Positions 1 to 6,091 are shown, counted from the first letter of the stretch. The stretch: 12,607 nucleotides of DNA from Ruminococcaceae bacterium UBA3751 (GCA_002371215.1 DFGL01000088.1:1-12607); one strand, 5' to 3'. Notes: generated by a model not told the origin, from the sequence alone. Program-made: numbers and translations.

Positions 1-357
1 GCGGCGGCAATGAGCCTTTCCTCATTCTGCGTCGTAACAAATGCGCTGAGGCTTAATCTTTTTAAAGTACACGGTAATTCACACGATAAAAAAATAACTC
101 CCGTTGAGCTCAATCTCAAAAGGGAGGAGATAAAGGAGAAGGAAAATATGACTAAAACTATGAAAATTGAAGGTATGATGTGCTCTCACTGCGAAAAGGC
201 TGTTAAAACCGCTCTCGAAGCGCTTGACGGCGTTGCACAAGCAGTTCCGAGCCACGAGGAAAACAAAGCCGTTTTAACTCTTACAGATGACGTTGACAAC
301 GCCCTCCTCAAGCAAACAGTTGAAGCGCTTGATTACAAGGTAATCGGTATAGAATAG
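1..357 (+). CDS. copA: Copper-exporting P1B-type ATPase, C-terminal end with HMA domain (5' truncated)
   Basis: The reading frame is open from base 1. Codons 1-20 (AAAMSLSSFCVVTNALRLNL) match the last transmembrane segment and C-terminal tail of CopA-type copper ATPases, which pump Cu(I) out of the cytoplasm. A charged linker (about codons 21-49) follows, then in the same frame a 69-residue HMA domain (codons 50-118) with the Cu(I)-binding motif GMMCSHC. In most CopA proteins the HMA domain is N-terminal; a C-terminal HMA is known in clostridial homologues. The rest of the ATPase lies outside the window, so its catalytic motifs cannot be checked. Alternatively the HMA part is a separate CopZ-like chaperone starting at the ATG at 148, which has a strong ribosome binding site, but the uninterrupted frame and CopA-like N-terminal piece favour a fusion. 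A terminator follows directly. Confidence 0.85.
   Translation, partial: AAAMSLSSFCVVTNALRLNLFKVHGNSHDKKITPVELNLKREEIKEKENMTKTMKIEGMMCSHCEKAVKTALEALDGVAQAVPSHEENKAVLTLTDDVDNALLKQTVEALDYKVIGIE
121..150 (+). promoter_or_regulatory. Strong Shine-Dalgarno and ATG inside copA (possible internal start)
   Basis: Within the linker of the copper ATPase gene there is a purine-rich stretch with AGGGAGGAG at 121-129 and AAAGGAG at 132-138, 9 bases before an ATG at 148. Starting there would give a free 69-residue HMA protein of the size and motif of the copper chaperone CopZ. The same bases encode Lys/Glu codons of a charged linker, so the resemblance may be accidental. Confidence 0.4.
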
Positions 358-365
358 AATCATTA

Positions 366-399
366 AGCCTCCGCAGAAAATGCGGAGGCTGTACTTTTT
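366..399 (+). terminator. Rho-independent terminator after copA
   Basis: A 10-bp perfect stem (366-375 with 381-390, AGCCTCCGCA/TGCGGAGGCT) with a 5-base loop GAAAA is followed by GTACTTTTT. It starts 8 bases after the stop codon. Confidence 0.9.
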
Positions 400-409
400 G
401 TGTGTGCTA

Positions 410-418
410 TGGTATAAT
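410..418 (+). promoter_or_regulatory. Extended -10 promoter of the Nudix gene
   Basis: TGGTATAAT is a perfect extended -10 element (TGnTATAAT). No good -35 hexamer is present about 17 bases upstream, where the terminator tail lies, which fits extended -10 promoters. It is the only obvious promoter between the copA terminator and the Nudix start at 468. Confidence 0.6.
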
Positions 419-467
419 TAATTCAACAAATCGGAATTTACGGATAAAACTGTTGAGGTGAAATCGT

Positions 468-902
468 TTGAATAAAACACTTCCTTTTAAAACCTTCGGT
501 ACAAAAGAAAATGCAGACTATTATGACAGAGAAGGCGCTTATGTTATTCCGATAAAGGATAACAAAGTCTGTATAGTAAAAACTCCTAATGGATATTTTC
601 TTATCGGCGGCGGTATGGATGCGGGCGAAAGTGAAACGGATTGTATTATAAGAGAATGTCTTGAAGAAACGGGATGCAACGTTATTATAAAAGAAAAGAT
701 AGCAAGTGCAGAAACGTTCTGTAAACATCCGAAAGTAAAGTTTTTTCACCCGATTCAGCACTATTATAGCGGTGAACTTTCAAACAAGATACAAGAGCCT
801 ATTGAAAGTGACCACGAATTAATTTGGGTAAACGTAAGTGAAATAAAAGGCAAAATGTTTGCACCAATGCAAGAATGGGCAATACAACTTGCGTGTAGAT
901 AA
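468..902 (+). CDS. Nudix hydrolase (TTG start)
   Basis: This 144-residue protein carries a complete Nudix box at residues 48-70, matching GX5EX7REUXEEXGU: G48, E54, R62-E63, E66-E67 and G69. Cys stands at the two positions usually filled by an aliphatic residue. Nudix enzymes cleave a nucleoside diphosphate linked to another group, with Mg2+ bound by the box glutamates; the substrate here cannot be told from sequence. The length is typical of a single-domain cytoplasmic enzyme. The start is a TTG at 468, chosen because GAGGTG lies 7 bases upstream and no ATG is placed as well. The gene stands alone between two terminators with its own promoter. It is visibly richer in AAA, ATA and TAT codons than its neighbours, which hints at separate acquisition. 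Confidence 0.85.
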   Translation: MNKTLPFKTFGTKENADYYDREGAYVIPIKDNKVCIVKTPNGYFLIGGGMDAGESETDCIIRECLEETGCNVIIKEKIASAETFCKHPKVKFFHPIQHYYSGELSNKIQEPIESDHELIWVNVSEIKGKMFAPMQEWAIQLACR

Positions 903-928
903 GCAAGTGGTCAGAAATAAAACAAAAG

Positions 929-966
929 AAAGCCTTGAAACATAGTGTTTGCAAGGCTTTTTTTTT
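929..966. terminator. Bidirectional terminator after the Nudix gene
   Basis: AGCCTTG (931-937) pairs with CAAGGCT (952-958), with an inner AAAC/GTTT stem (938-941 with 947-950) and one bulge. On the plus strand it runs into T(958-966). On the minus strand the same hairpin is followed by TTTCTTTTGTTTT, so it can also stop transcripts coming from the tRNA-Arg side. Confidence 0.85.
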
Positions 967-985
967 GGTACGCCGGAAGGGACTC
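965..985 (-). repeat. Second copy of the tRNA-Arg 3' end (nt 57-76 incl. CCA)
   Basis: These 21 bases are identical to 1116-1136, the 3' end of the tRNA-Arg gene from the T-loop through the encoded CCA. The copy has the same orientation as the tRNA and lies 151 bp further downstream of it. There is no acceptor 5' strand or anticodon arm nearby, so it is not a second tRNA. A direct repeat of a tRNA 3' end is the usual signature of an attachment site or of a lost tandem tRNA copy. Confidence 0.8.
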
Positions 986-1070
986 TCTTCTCAGCTATCG
1001 AAAGCCCCACTGGGGCTTTCTCCCAATCGCGCCACATTCTGCGGCGCTCTTGGAGTTCGTTTCGAGTCCC
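979..1070 (-). ncRNA. Candidate structured RNA / repeat cassette downstream of tRNA-Arg
   Basis: The 92-base unit is closed by an inverted repeat, GGGACTC (979-985) with GAGTCCC (1064-1070). It holds two hairpins: 1000-1008 with 1012-1020 (GAAAGCCCC/GGGGCTTTC, 3-base loop) and 1029-1036 with 1040-1047 (3-base loop). The second hairpin has one A-C mismatch when read as plus strand but a G-U pair as minus-strand RNA, which suggests that the minus strand, the tRNA's sense, is the folded one. There is no credible coding frame. It could instead be a DNA-level mobile repeat. I do not recognise a named RNA family. Confidence 0.45.
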
Positions 1071-1079
1071 AATTATAAG

Positions 1080-1117
1080 AATAACCCGCTGAACACGAAT
1101 GTGTTCAACGGGTTATT
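1080..1117 (-). terminator. Hairpin terminator or processing stem directly after tRNA-Arg
   Basis: A 17-bp stem (1080-1096 with 1101-1117, loop of 4) begins at the last base of the tRNA CCA. Its only mismatch on the plus strand (C1089/A1108) becomes a G-U pair on the minus strand. The tail after the stem (CTTATAATT) is only weakly T-rich, so termination may be partial. Confidence 0.6.
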
Positions 1118-1193
1118 GGTACGCCGGAAGGGACTCGAACCCCCGACCTACTGGTTCGTAGCCAGTCACTCTATCCAGCTGAGCTACCGGCGC
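1117..1193 (-). tRNA. tRNA-Arg (anticodon ACG)
   Basis: The minus strand folds as a normal 77-base cloverleaf. The acceptor stem is GCGCCGG/CCGGCGU with a G1-U72 wobble, the D-arm has GCTCAGCTGGATAGAG, and the anticodon stem is ACTGG/CCAGT with loop CTACGAA (anticodon ACG, 1157-1159). The T-loop is TTCGAGT, the discriminator is A and CCA is encoded. ACG is normally edited to ICG and reads CGU, CGC and CGA arginine codons. Confidence 0.97.
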
Positions 1194-1214
1194 GTACATT
1201 TTTAATGCTCAAAT

Positions 1215-1243
1215 ACTATAACACATTATAATTAAAAATGCAA
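1215..1243 (-). promoter_or_regulatory. Promoter of tRNA-Arg
   Basis: On the minus strand TTGCAT (1238-1243), a 17-base spacer and TATAGT (1215-1220), preceded by TGT as extended -10, lie about 22 bases upstream of the tRNA 5' end. The -35 begins only 7 bases after the tcdA stop codon, and no terminator is seen between tcdA and the tRNA, so read-through from tcdA is possible. Confidence 0.75.
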
Positions 1244-1250
1244 GTGTTTT

Positions 1251-1958
1251 TTATCTTATTAAATCGTTTATTACTCTGCCCGCAATAATCAGCCCCGCCG
1301 TTCCGGGAACAAAGGCGGTGCTTCCGGGAACGGGTCTGCCGAGCGTTCCCTTCGTTTCCTCGGTCTGTGCGGGTGTAAGCGGTGCCTCTTTGGAGTAAAC
1401 GCAAAGCAGCTTTTTTATTCCTCTCGCCTTGCACTCTTTTCTCATCACCCTTGCAAGCGGACATATTGAGGTTTCGCTTATATCTGCAATTTCAAGCATT
1501 TCGGGGTGAAGCTTGTTTCCCGTTCCCATAGAGGAAATTATCGGCGTGTTGCTCTTTTGCGCGTTTTCAGCGAGCGTCAGCTTTGCCTTAACGGTATCTA
1601 CTGCGTCAACAATGTAATCGTACTCTGAAAAATCGAAGCTTTCAGCCGTTTCGGGAAGGTAAAAAACGTCCCGTTTAATTATCTTAATATCTGGGTTAAT
1701 GCTTTTTATTCTCTGCTCTGCGGCATCGGTTTTTTTCATACCCACCGTGCTTTGCAGCGCTATAATCTGGCGATTGAGGTTGGTTTCGCTTATTGTATCG
1801 TTATCAACGAGCGTGAGCGTGCCTATTCCCGAGCGTGCAAGCGCCTCCGCGGCATATCCTCCTACTCCGCCCAAGCCGAAAACGGCAACGTGAGCGCATT
1901 TAAGCCTTTCCATTGCCTCTTTTCCTATAAGAATTTCCGTTCTTGAAAATATATCCAT
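1251..1958 (-). CDS. tcdA: tRNA threonylcarbamoyladenosine dehydratase (E1/ThiF-like)
   Basis: This 235-residue protein is a ThiF/MoeB/E1-like adenylating enzyme of the TcdA (CsdL/YgdL) group, which uses ATP to cyclise t6A at position 37 of tRNAs to ct6A. Seen: the nucleotide-binding motif GLGGVG at 28-33, VDND at 51-54, the NLNRQ motif at 60-64 (arginine finger region), VDAVD at 117-121, and the SMGTGNK and RPVPGS stretches typical of TcdA. No C-terminal rhodanese domain or zinc-cysteine pairs are present, which argues against MoeB/ThiF proper. The ATG has GAGGG a few bases upstream. The gene is divergent from the lipoprotein gene and is followed by tRNA-Arg on the same strand. TcdA acts on ANN-decoding tRNAs, so the neighbouring tRNA-Arg(ACG) is not its substrate. 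Confidence 0.9.
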   Translation of the reverse strand: MDIFSRTEILIGKEAMERLKCAHVAVFGLGGVGGYAAEALARSGIGTLTLVDNDTISETNLNRQIIALQSTVGMKKTDAAEQRIKSINPDIKIIKRDVFYLPETAESFDFSEYDYIVDAVDTVKAKLTLAENAQKSNTPIISSMGTGNKLHPEMLEIADISETSICPLARVMRKECKARGIKKLLCVYSKEAPLTPAQTEETKGTLGRPVPGSTAFVPGTAGLIIAGRVINDLIR

Positions 1959-1990
1959 TTTAACCCTCGTTTTAGATAATTTACTGAATT

Positions 1991-2019
1991 ATTATATCAA
2001 TTGTAAAAAAGAAAAGCAA
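1991..2019 (-). promoter_or_regulatory. Promoter of tcdA
   Basis: On the minus strand TTGCTT (2014-2019), 17 bases, then TATAAT (1991-1996) preceded by TGA, an extended -10. It lies about 33 bases upstream of the tcdA ATG. Confidence 0.7.
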
Positions 2020-2026
2020 TAAATAA

Positions 2027-2055
2027 TTGACCTTTTTAAACTAAAATGGTAAAAT
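2027..2055 (+). promoter_or_regulatory. Promoter of the lipoprotein gene
   Basis: TTGACC (2027-2032), a 17-base spacer and TAAAAT (2050-2055) preceded by TGG. The predicted transcript would start near 2062, right at the GAGGTGA ribosome binding site, leaving a leader of only about a dozen bases. It is back to back with the tcdA promoter. Confidence 0.7.
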
Positions 2056-2073
2056 GGGGCTGAGGTGAGTTAT

Positions 2074-3042
2074 ATGAAAAAAATAACTAAATCAGTATTA
2101 TGTGTTATTCTTGCTGCAGCGCTCGTATTTTCATTAACGGGCTGCGCAAAGGTAGGCTATGTGTTTAACGGTACCGTTAAAGCAATTCAGGAGGTTAAAT
2201 CGGGCGATTGGAAAAAAGCCCCCGAGGCAGAGAATGCCGACGCTGCTTCCGCAAGCACGGACGACCCTCCGGTTATAGATGAATTTGCCGCGGGAACCTT
2301 TGGCGGAGTTGAATTCAAATCCATTGAGGACGTAGTTAAATACTACTGCGCCGCATACGATAAGACCAAGGCAAAAACCGCTAAATATAAGGACGAAGAA
2401 GGCAAAATCGTTGAGATGTACGCATTTGCCGATGAAAAGGAAATTACTATTACCGATATTCTTGTTGAGGGTAAATCAAACGCAGTAATCAACAAGCTTA
2501 TTCCTCAGCTTCTCGGTGCTCTTTATGTTCCTACAATCGGCGGACTTCAGCCGTGTAATGCACGCGAGCCTGAAAAGGACGTTGACGAAAAGGGCGAAAG
2601 CCTTAAGACCTGCCGCGTTAAAGCGGACGACCTTGTAACCGCTAACGTAAAGGACGGCGGCGATGGTAAAATTATTATCTCAATGCAGCCTAAAACCGTT
2701 GAAATGTCAAGGGTTGGTATGGATGCGCAGGGAAGGATGTTTACCTCTCTTAACGATATCGGCTCCGTAGTTGACGCCGTAGACGCGTTCAGCTGGGCAA
2801 GCGGTACAACCGAGGAAAACTGTAAGGTTGTTTATAAGGGCGGAACTGCCGTTGTTACTATTGATACTAAGTCGGGTGAAATTGTTGAGGCGCATTACGA
2901 TATGCACGTTTACGTTAATATTATCCACGCAAGCATCGCCGTAGTACACGATAAGTCGCTTTCGGCAACAGTTGATTATAAGTGCGATTTCCCCGCGTCT
3001 AAAGAGTTTTACGATAAGTGCAACGTTCATCCGGTTGAATAA
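2074..3042 (+). CDS. Predicted membrane-anchored lipoprotein, unknown function
   Basis: The protein (322 residues from the ATG at 2074) has a lipoprotein signal: basic MKKITK, a hydrophobic stretch 8-20 and lipobox LTGC with the lipidated Cys at 24. It is therefore expected on the outer face of the membrane. Residues 50-70 form an Ala/Asp/Glu-rich linker. The rest (about 75-320) is a soluble region with several beta-rich stretches (KIIISMQ, TAVVTIDTKSGEIVEAHYDMHVYV). The segment TKSGEIVEAHYDMHV recalls repeat-type extracellular beta domains, but I do not recognise a family. Five further cysteines (92, 161, 180, 250, 304) and C316 could form disulfides. A GTG nine bases upstream is in frame but lies inside the GAGGTGA binding site, so the ATG is preferred. 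The gene is monocistronic and followed by a strong terminator. No function is assigned. Confidence 0.85.
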   Translation: MKKITKSVLCVILAAALVFSLTGCAKVGYVFNGTVKAIQEVKSGDWKKAPEAENADAASASTDDPPVIDEFAAGTFGGVEFKSIEDVVKYYCAAYDKTKAKTAKYKDEEGKIVEMYAFADEKEITITDILVEGKSNAVINKLIPQLLGALYVPTIGGLQPCNAREPEKDVDEKGESLKTCRVKADDLVTANVKDGGDGKIIISMQPKTVEMSRVGMDAQGRMFTSLNDIGSVVDAVDAFSWASGTTEENCKVVYKGGTAVVTIDTKSGEIVEAHYDMHVYVNIIHASIAVVHDKSLSATVDYKCDFPASKEFYDKCNVHPVE

Positions 3043-3056
3043 AAGCTAATAAAATG

Positions 3057-3086
3057 AAAGGGAGGGTTTAATACCCTCCCTTTTTT
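3057..3086. terminator. Bidirectional terminator between the lipoprotein gene and argF
   Basis: AAAGGGAGGG (3057-3066) pairs with CCCTCCCTTT (3074-3083) around a 7-base loop, followed by more T on the plus strand. On the minus strand the hairpin is followed by CATTTTATT, so it probably also ends the arg operon transcript. Confidence 0.9.
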
Positions 3087-3104
3087 ACTGTTGTGTTAAT
3101 TTGT

Positions 3105-3150
3105 AGGGGCGGGTTTCTGCGCCCGCCCGTTAATTCCGAATTCCGAATTA
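3105..3150. repeat. GC-rich hairpin plus AATTCCG tandem, REP-like intergenic repeat
   Basis: AGGGGCGGG (3105-3113) and CCCGCCC (3122-3128) form a 7-bp GC stem with an 8-base loop. Next to it lies TAATTCCGAATTCCGAATTA (3131-3150), with two AATTCCG units. It sits between converging genes and directly downstream of argF. There is no T-run after the GC stem on either strand, so it is not a terminator by itself. It looks like a dispersed intergenic repeat, possibly contributing to 3'-end stability of the arg mRNA. Confidence 0.55.
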
Positions 3151-3154
3151 TTTT

Positions 3155-4057
3155 TTATGCCATTAATTTAACTAAAACCGCTTTCTGAGCGTGGAGCCTG
3201 TTTTCCGCTTCGTCAAATATTTCGTTTGCGTGTTCTTCAAATACTTTTGCGGTAATTTCCTCCTCGCGGTGAGCGGGCAGACAGTGAAGCACTATCGCGT
3301 CAGGCTTTGCAAGAGCCATAACTCCGTCGTTAATCTGGAAGTTTTTGAATACCTTTTCGCGCTGAGCCTGTTCATCTTCCTGACCCATTGAAGCCCAAAC
3401 GTCCGTATACAGAATATCCGCGTCCTTAACGCATTCCTCAATGTTTGATGAACAGGTGAACTTTCCGTTTTCCTCAGCCCATTTCATAAGCTTTTCATCA
3501 GGCTTGTAACCGTCGGGGCAGGCGATAGCGCACTCCATACCCATTGTAATTGCGCCTGCAATAAGGCTGTTAGCCATATTGTTTCCGTCGCCTACAAAGC
3601 AGAGCTTGAGCCCGTCAAAGCTCTTTTTATATTCCCTTATAGTCATAAGGTCAGCGAGCACCTGGCAGGGATGGCAGTAATCCGTAAGCCCGTTGATTAT
3701 CGGGATTGAGCCGTATTTTGCCAAATCCTCAACCTCTTTTTGCTCAAAGGTCCTTATCATTATTCCGTCAAGATAGCGGGAGAGTACCCTTGCCGTGTCC
3801 TCAACGGGCTCGCCCCTGCCTATCTGTAAATCCCTTGAGGAGAGAAACATCGCCTGGCCGCCGAGCTGATACATTCCCGTTTCAAAGCTAACGCGCGTTC
3901 TCGTTGAGCTTTTCTGGAAAATCATACCGAGCGTTTTGCCCTTTAAATGATGGTGTTCAACGCCGTTGTGGTGTTCAAATTTAAGCTGGTCCGCAAGGTT
4001 TAAAATATCAAGTATTTCCGCCTTGCTTAAGTCCTGTAGTTTTAATAAATGCTTCAT
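3155..4057 (-). CDS. argF: Ornithine carbamoyltransferase
   Basis: This 300-residue protein makes citrulline from ornithine and carbamoyl phosphate. Seen: the carbamoyl-phosphate motif STRTR at 51-55, HPCQ at 129-132, the ornithine-loop region DVWASMG at 219-225, and the signature HCLPAHR at 258-264 with catalytic Cys259. Length and motifs fit anabolic OTCases; STRTR and the HCLP motif exclude aspartate carbamoyltransferase. It is the last gene of the arg operon. Its ATG overlaps the argD stop codon (ATGA, 4 bases), so translation is probably coupled. Transcription most likely ends at the bidirectional terminator at 3057-3086. A catabolic role is not suggested, as no arcA or arcC is nearby. 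Confidence 0.97.
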   Translation of the reverse strand: MKHLLKLQDLSKAEILDILNLADQLKFEHHNGVEHHHLKGKTLGMIFQKSSTRTRVSFETGMYQLGGQAMFLSSRDLQIGRGEPVEDTARVLSRYLDGIMIRTFEQKEVEDLAKYGSIPIINGLTDYCHPCQVLADLMTIREYKKSFDGLKLCFVGDGNNMANSLIAGAITMGMECAIACPDGYKPDEKLMKWAEENGKFTCSSNIEECVKDADILYTDVWASMGQEDEQAQREKVFKNFQINDGVMALAKPDAIVLHCLPAHREEEITAKVFEEHANEIFDEAENRLHAQKAVLVKLMA

Positions 4058-5217
4058 TCCTCAATTGCCTCCTTAAGTATGTTTAGCCCTTCGTCAAGCT
4101 CGCCGTAGCTGATGTTCAGGGCGGGGAGAAGCCTTACCTTGTTGTTGTGTGCGGTTAAAACAAGAAGCCCCTTCTCTAAACATTTTTTGCATATATCACC
4201 GGCGTTTTTATCGGTTTCAATGCCTATCATAAGGCCCTTTCCGCTGACCGATTTAACGCCTTTTATTTTGTTTAAATATTTTCTTATATATTCGCCTTTT
4301 TCGGTTACCTCATTTAAAAGGGCGCCGTCAATTCTGCTTACAATGCTTACCGCTCCCGCAGCGGCTATCGGATTTCCTCCGAAGGTTGAGCCGTGAGTAC
4401 CCGGAGTAACGCAGTCGGCAGTTTTTTCTCCGAAAAGCACAGCGCCTATCGGCAGTCCGCCGCCAAGTCCTTTAGCGGTTGAAACAATGTCGGGCTTTAA
4501 TCCGAGATGCTCGTAAGCAAAGTATTTTCCCGTTCTTCCGTTGCCCGTCTGTACCTCGTCAACAACAATCAGAATATCGTTGTTTTCAGCGATTTCCTTA
4601 ACTGTGTCAGCGAATTTCTGAGTAATATCAATTACTCCGCCTTCGCCCTGAATACATTCAATCATAATTGCGCAAACGTCGTCGCTTATCATATTTTTCA
4701 GCGCTTCGCTGTCGTTAGCGGGGCAGTATTTAAACCCTTCGGTAAACGGGAAAAAGGTTGTGTGAAATTCGTCCTGACCCGTTGCCGCAAGCGTTGTAAT
4801 CGTTCTTCCGTGGAAGGAGTTTTCAAGGGTAATAATTGTCGCTCTGCCTTCGCCGTATTTATCAAAACTGTATTTTCTTGCGAATTTAATTGCGCCCTCG
4901 TTAGCTTCAGCGCCGCTGTTTGCAAAGAATACCTTTTTCATCCCCGTTTTTTCGCAGAGAAGTTTTGCAAGCTTTGCGCAGGGGGAGGTGTAATATAAAT
5001 TACTAACGTGCTGCAGCTTATTGAGCTGATTTTCTACCGCGTTTTTCCACACTTCGTCGCTGATTCCGAAAGCCGTAACGCCAATACCCGAGCCGAAATC
5101 TACGTATTTCTTTCCGCTCTCGTCGTAAAGCGTGCTGCCGCTTCCTTTATCCAGAGCCACGTCAAACCTGCCGTATGCGTGGGCGACGAATTCGTTATCT
5201 GTCTCCTTAGTTGTCAT
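4054..5217 (-). CDS. argD: Acetylornithine aminotransferase
   Basis: This 387-residue class III (fold type I) PLP aminotransferase converts N-acetylglutamate semialdehyde to N-acetylornithine with glutamate as amino donor. Seen: the phosphate-cup motif SGAEANEGA at 101-109, FHGRT at 135-139, the cofactor-ring motif VVDEVQTGNGRTG at 218-230 (Asp220, Gln223), Lys249 in STAKGLGGG as Schiff-base lysine, and HGSTFGGNP at 275-283. Length is typical of ArgD. Related enzymes (ornithine or GABA aminotransferase, AstC) share these motifs, but the position between argB and argF settles the role. It may also serve lysine synthesis (DapC activity), as in other bacteria. GGGAGA lies 5 bases upstream of the ATG; the gap to argB is 12 bases. 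Confidence 0.96.
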   Translation of the reverse strand: MTTKETDNEFVAHAYGRFDVALDKGSGSTLYDESGKKYVDFGSGIGVTAFGISDEVWKNAVENQLNKLQHVSNLYYTSPCAKLAKLLCEKTGMKKVFFANSGAEANEGAIKFARKYSFDKYGEGRATIITLENSFHGRTITTLAATGQDEFHTTFFPFTEGFKYCPANDSEALKNMISDDVCAIMIECIQGEGGVIDITQKFADTVKEIAENNDILIVVDEVQTGNGRTGKYFAYEHLGLKPDIVSTAKGLGGGLPIGAVLFGEKTADCVTPGTHGSTFGGNPIAAAGAVSIVSRIDGALLNEVTEKGEYIRKYLNKIKGVKSVSGKGLMIGIETDKNAGDICKKCLEKGLLVLTAHNNKVRLLPALNISYGELDEGLNILKEAIEE

Positions 5218-5229
5218 AGTTTTCTCCCG

Positions 5230-6087
5230 TCAGTTTATTCTGAACATCGTTCCCATACCTTCGTCGGTAAGCATTTCCATAAGTATGGAATGGGGAACGC
5301 GTCCGTCAATAATAAAAGCCTTTTTGCAGCCCTGTCTGAGCGCCTTAGTCATGGCGTCAATCTTGGGAATCATACCGCCGCTGATAATCCCCTGAGCTAT
5401 AAGCGCAGGCGTGTCGGAAATATAGACCTTATGTATCAGCGTTTCGGGGTCGTCCTTATCCCTGCAGAGCCCAACTATATCCGTCATAGAAATGAGCGCC
5501 TCAGCCTTCAGTGCGCCTGCAATTTCAGCCGCCGCAGTATCTGCGTTTATGTTGTAGCAGTTGCCGTTTTCGTCAAATCCGAGCGTTGAAATAACGGGAA
5601 TCCAGCCGTTTTCAAGCGTTTCGCAAACGGCGTCCATATTGATTTCGGTTATTTCTCCTACGTAGCCGTGAATATCGTCGAGCGGCTTGCATTTAAGCAT
5701 TCCGCCGTCCATTCCCGAAAGCCCGATTGCGTGACCGCCGAGGTTGCCTATCTGGCAGACTAAATCCTTGTTTACCTTGCCCGCAAGCACCATCTGTACA
5801 ACGCCGACGGTCTCGCTGTCGGTAACTCTGAGCCCGTCCTCAAACTTACTTTCAATATTCATTTTGCTGAGAGTTTTGTTAATTTCGGGGCCGCCGCCGT
5901 GAACGAGAACGATTTTTATTCCTATTGTTGAAAGATAAACCAAGTCGTGCATTACAGCCGCTTTCAGCTCGTCGTTAATCATAGCGTTTCCGCCGTATTT
6001 AACAACTATTATCTTCTTTCGGTACATCTGAATGTTCGGCAGCGCTTCAGCAAGTATCTGAGCTTTTTTCTGATTGTCAATATTCAT
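5230..6087 (-). CDS. argB: Acetylglutamate kinase, probably arginine-sensitive form
   Basis: This 285-residue amino acid kinase phosphorylates N-acetylglutamate, the second step of arginine synthesis. Seen: KYGGNAM at 30-36, HGGGPEIN at 63-70, GLRVTD at 85-90, NINADTAA at 179-186 and GGMIPK at 237-242. It has an extra N-terminal helix (about residues 4-24) ahead of the first strand and is longer than the roughly 258-residue E. coli enzyme. In the family this helix builds the ring-shaped hexamer of arginine-inhibited kinases, so feedback inhibition by arginine is inferred. That fits an ArgJ-based cyclic pathway, where ArgB is the usual control point. Only 4 bases separate it from argJ; AGGA lies 9 bases ahead of the ATG. 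Confidence 0.97.
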   Translation of the reverse strand: MNIDNQKKAQILAEALPNIQMYRKKIIVVKYGGNAMINDELKAAVMHDLVYLSTIGIKIVLVHGGGPEINKTLSKMNIESKFEDGLRVTDSETVGVVQMVLAGKVNKDLVCQIGNLGGHAIGLSGMDGGMLKCKPLDDIHGYVGEITEINMDAVCETLENGWIPVISTLGFDENGNCYNINADTAAAEIAGALKAEALISMTDIVGLCRDKDDPETLIHKVYISDTPALIAQGIISGGMIPKIDAMTKALRQGCKKAFIIDGRVPHSILMEMLTDEGMGTMFRIN

Positions 6088-6091
6088 AATA

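Noticed and set aside
1080..1117. Part of a CRISPR or tandem repeat array
   Set aside because: It is a single hairpin with no repeated spacer-length units anywhere in the window.
945..1205. Plus-strand open frame of 86 codons across the tRNA region
   Set aside because: It is the antisense translation of tRNA-Arg and the structured cassette; it has no ribosome binding site and the RNA structures explain the sequence.
2065..2073. GTG at 2065 as start of the lipoprotein
   Set aside because: The GTG is part of the GAGGTGA ribosome binding site that serves the ATG at 2074, and the shorter start gives a standard lipoprotein signal.
4507..4998. Plus-strand open frame (163 codons) opposite argD
   Set aside because: argD motifs are complete on the minus strand; the frame is an antisense shadow without start signals.
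5008..5589. Plus-strand open frame (193 codons) across the argD/argB junction
   Set aside because: It crosses two well-supported genes on the opposite strand and has no recognisable domain.
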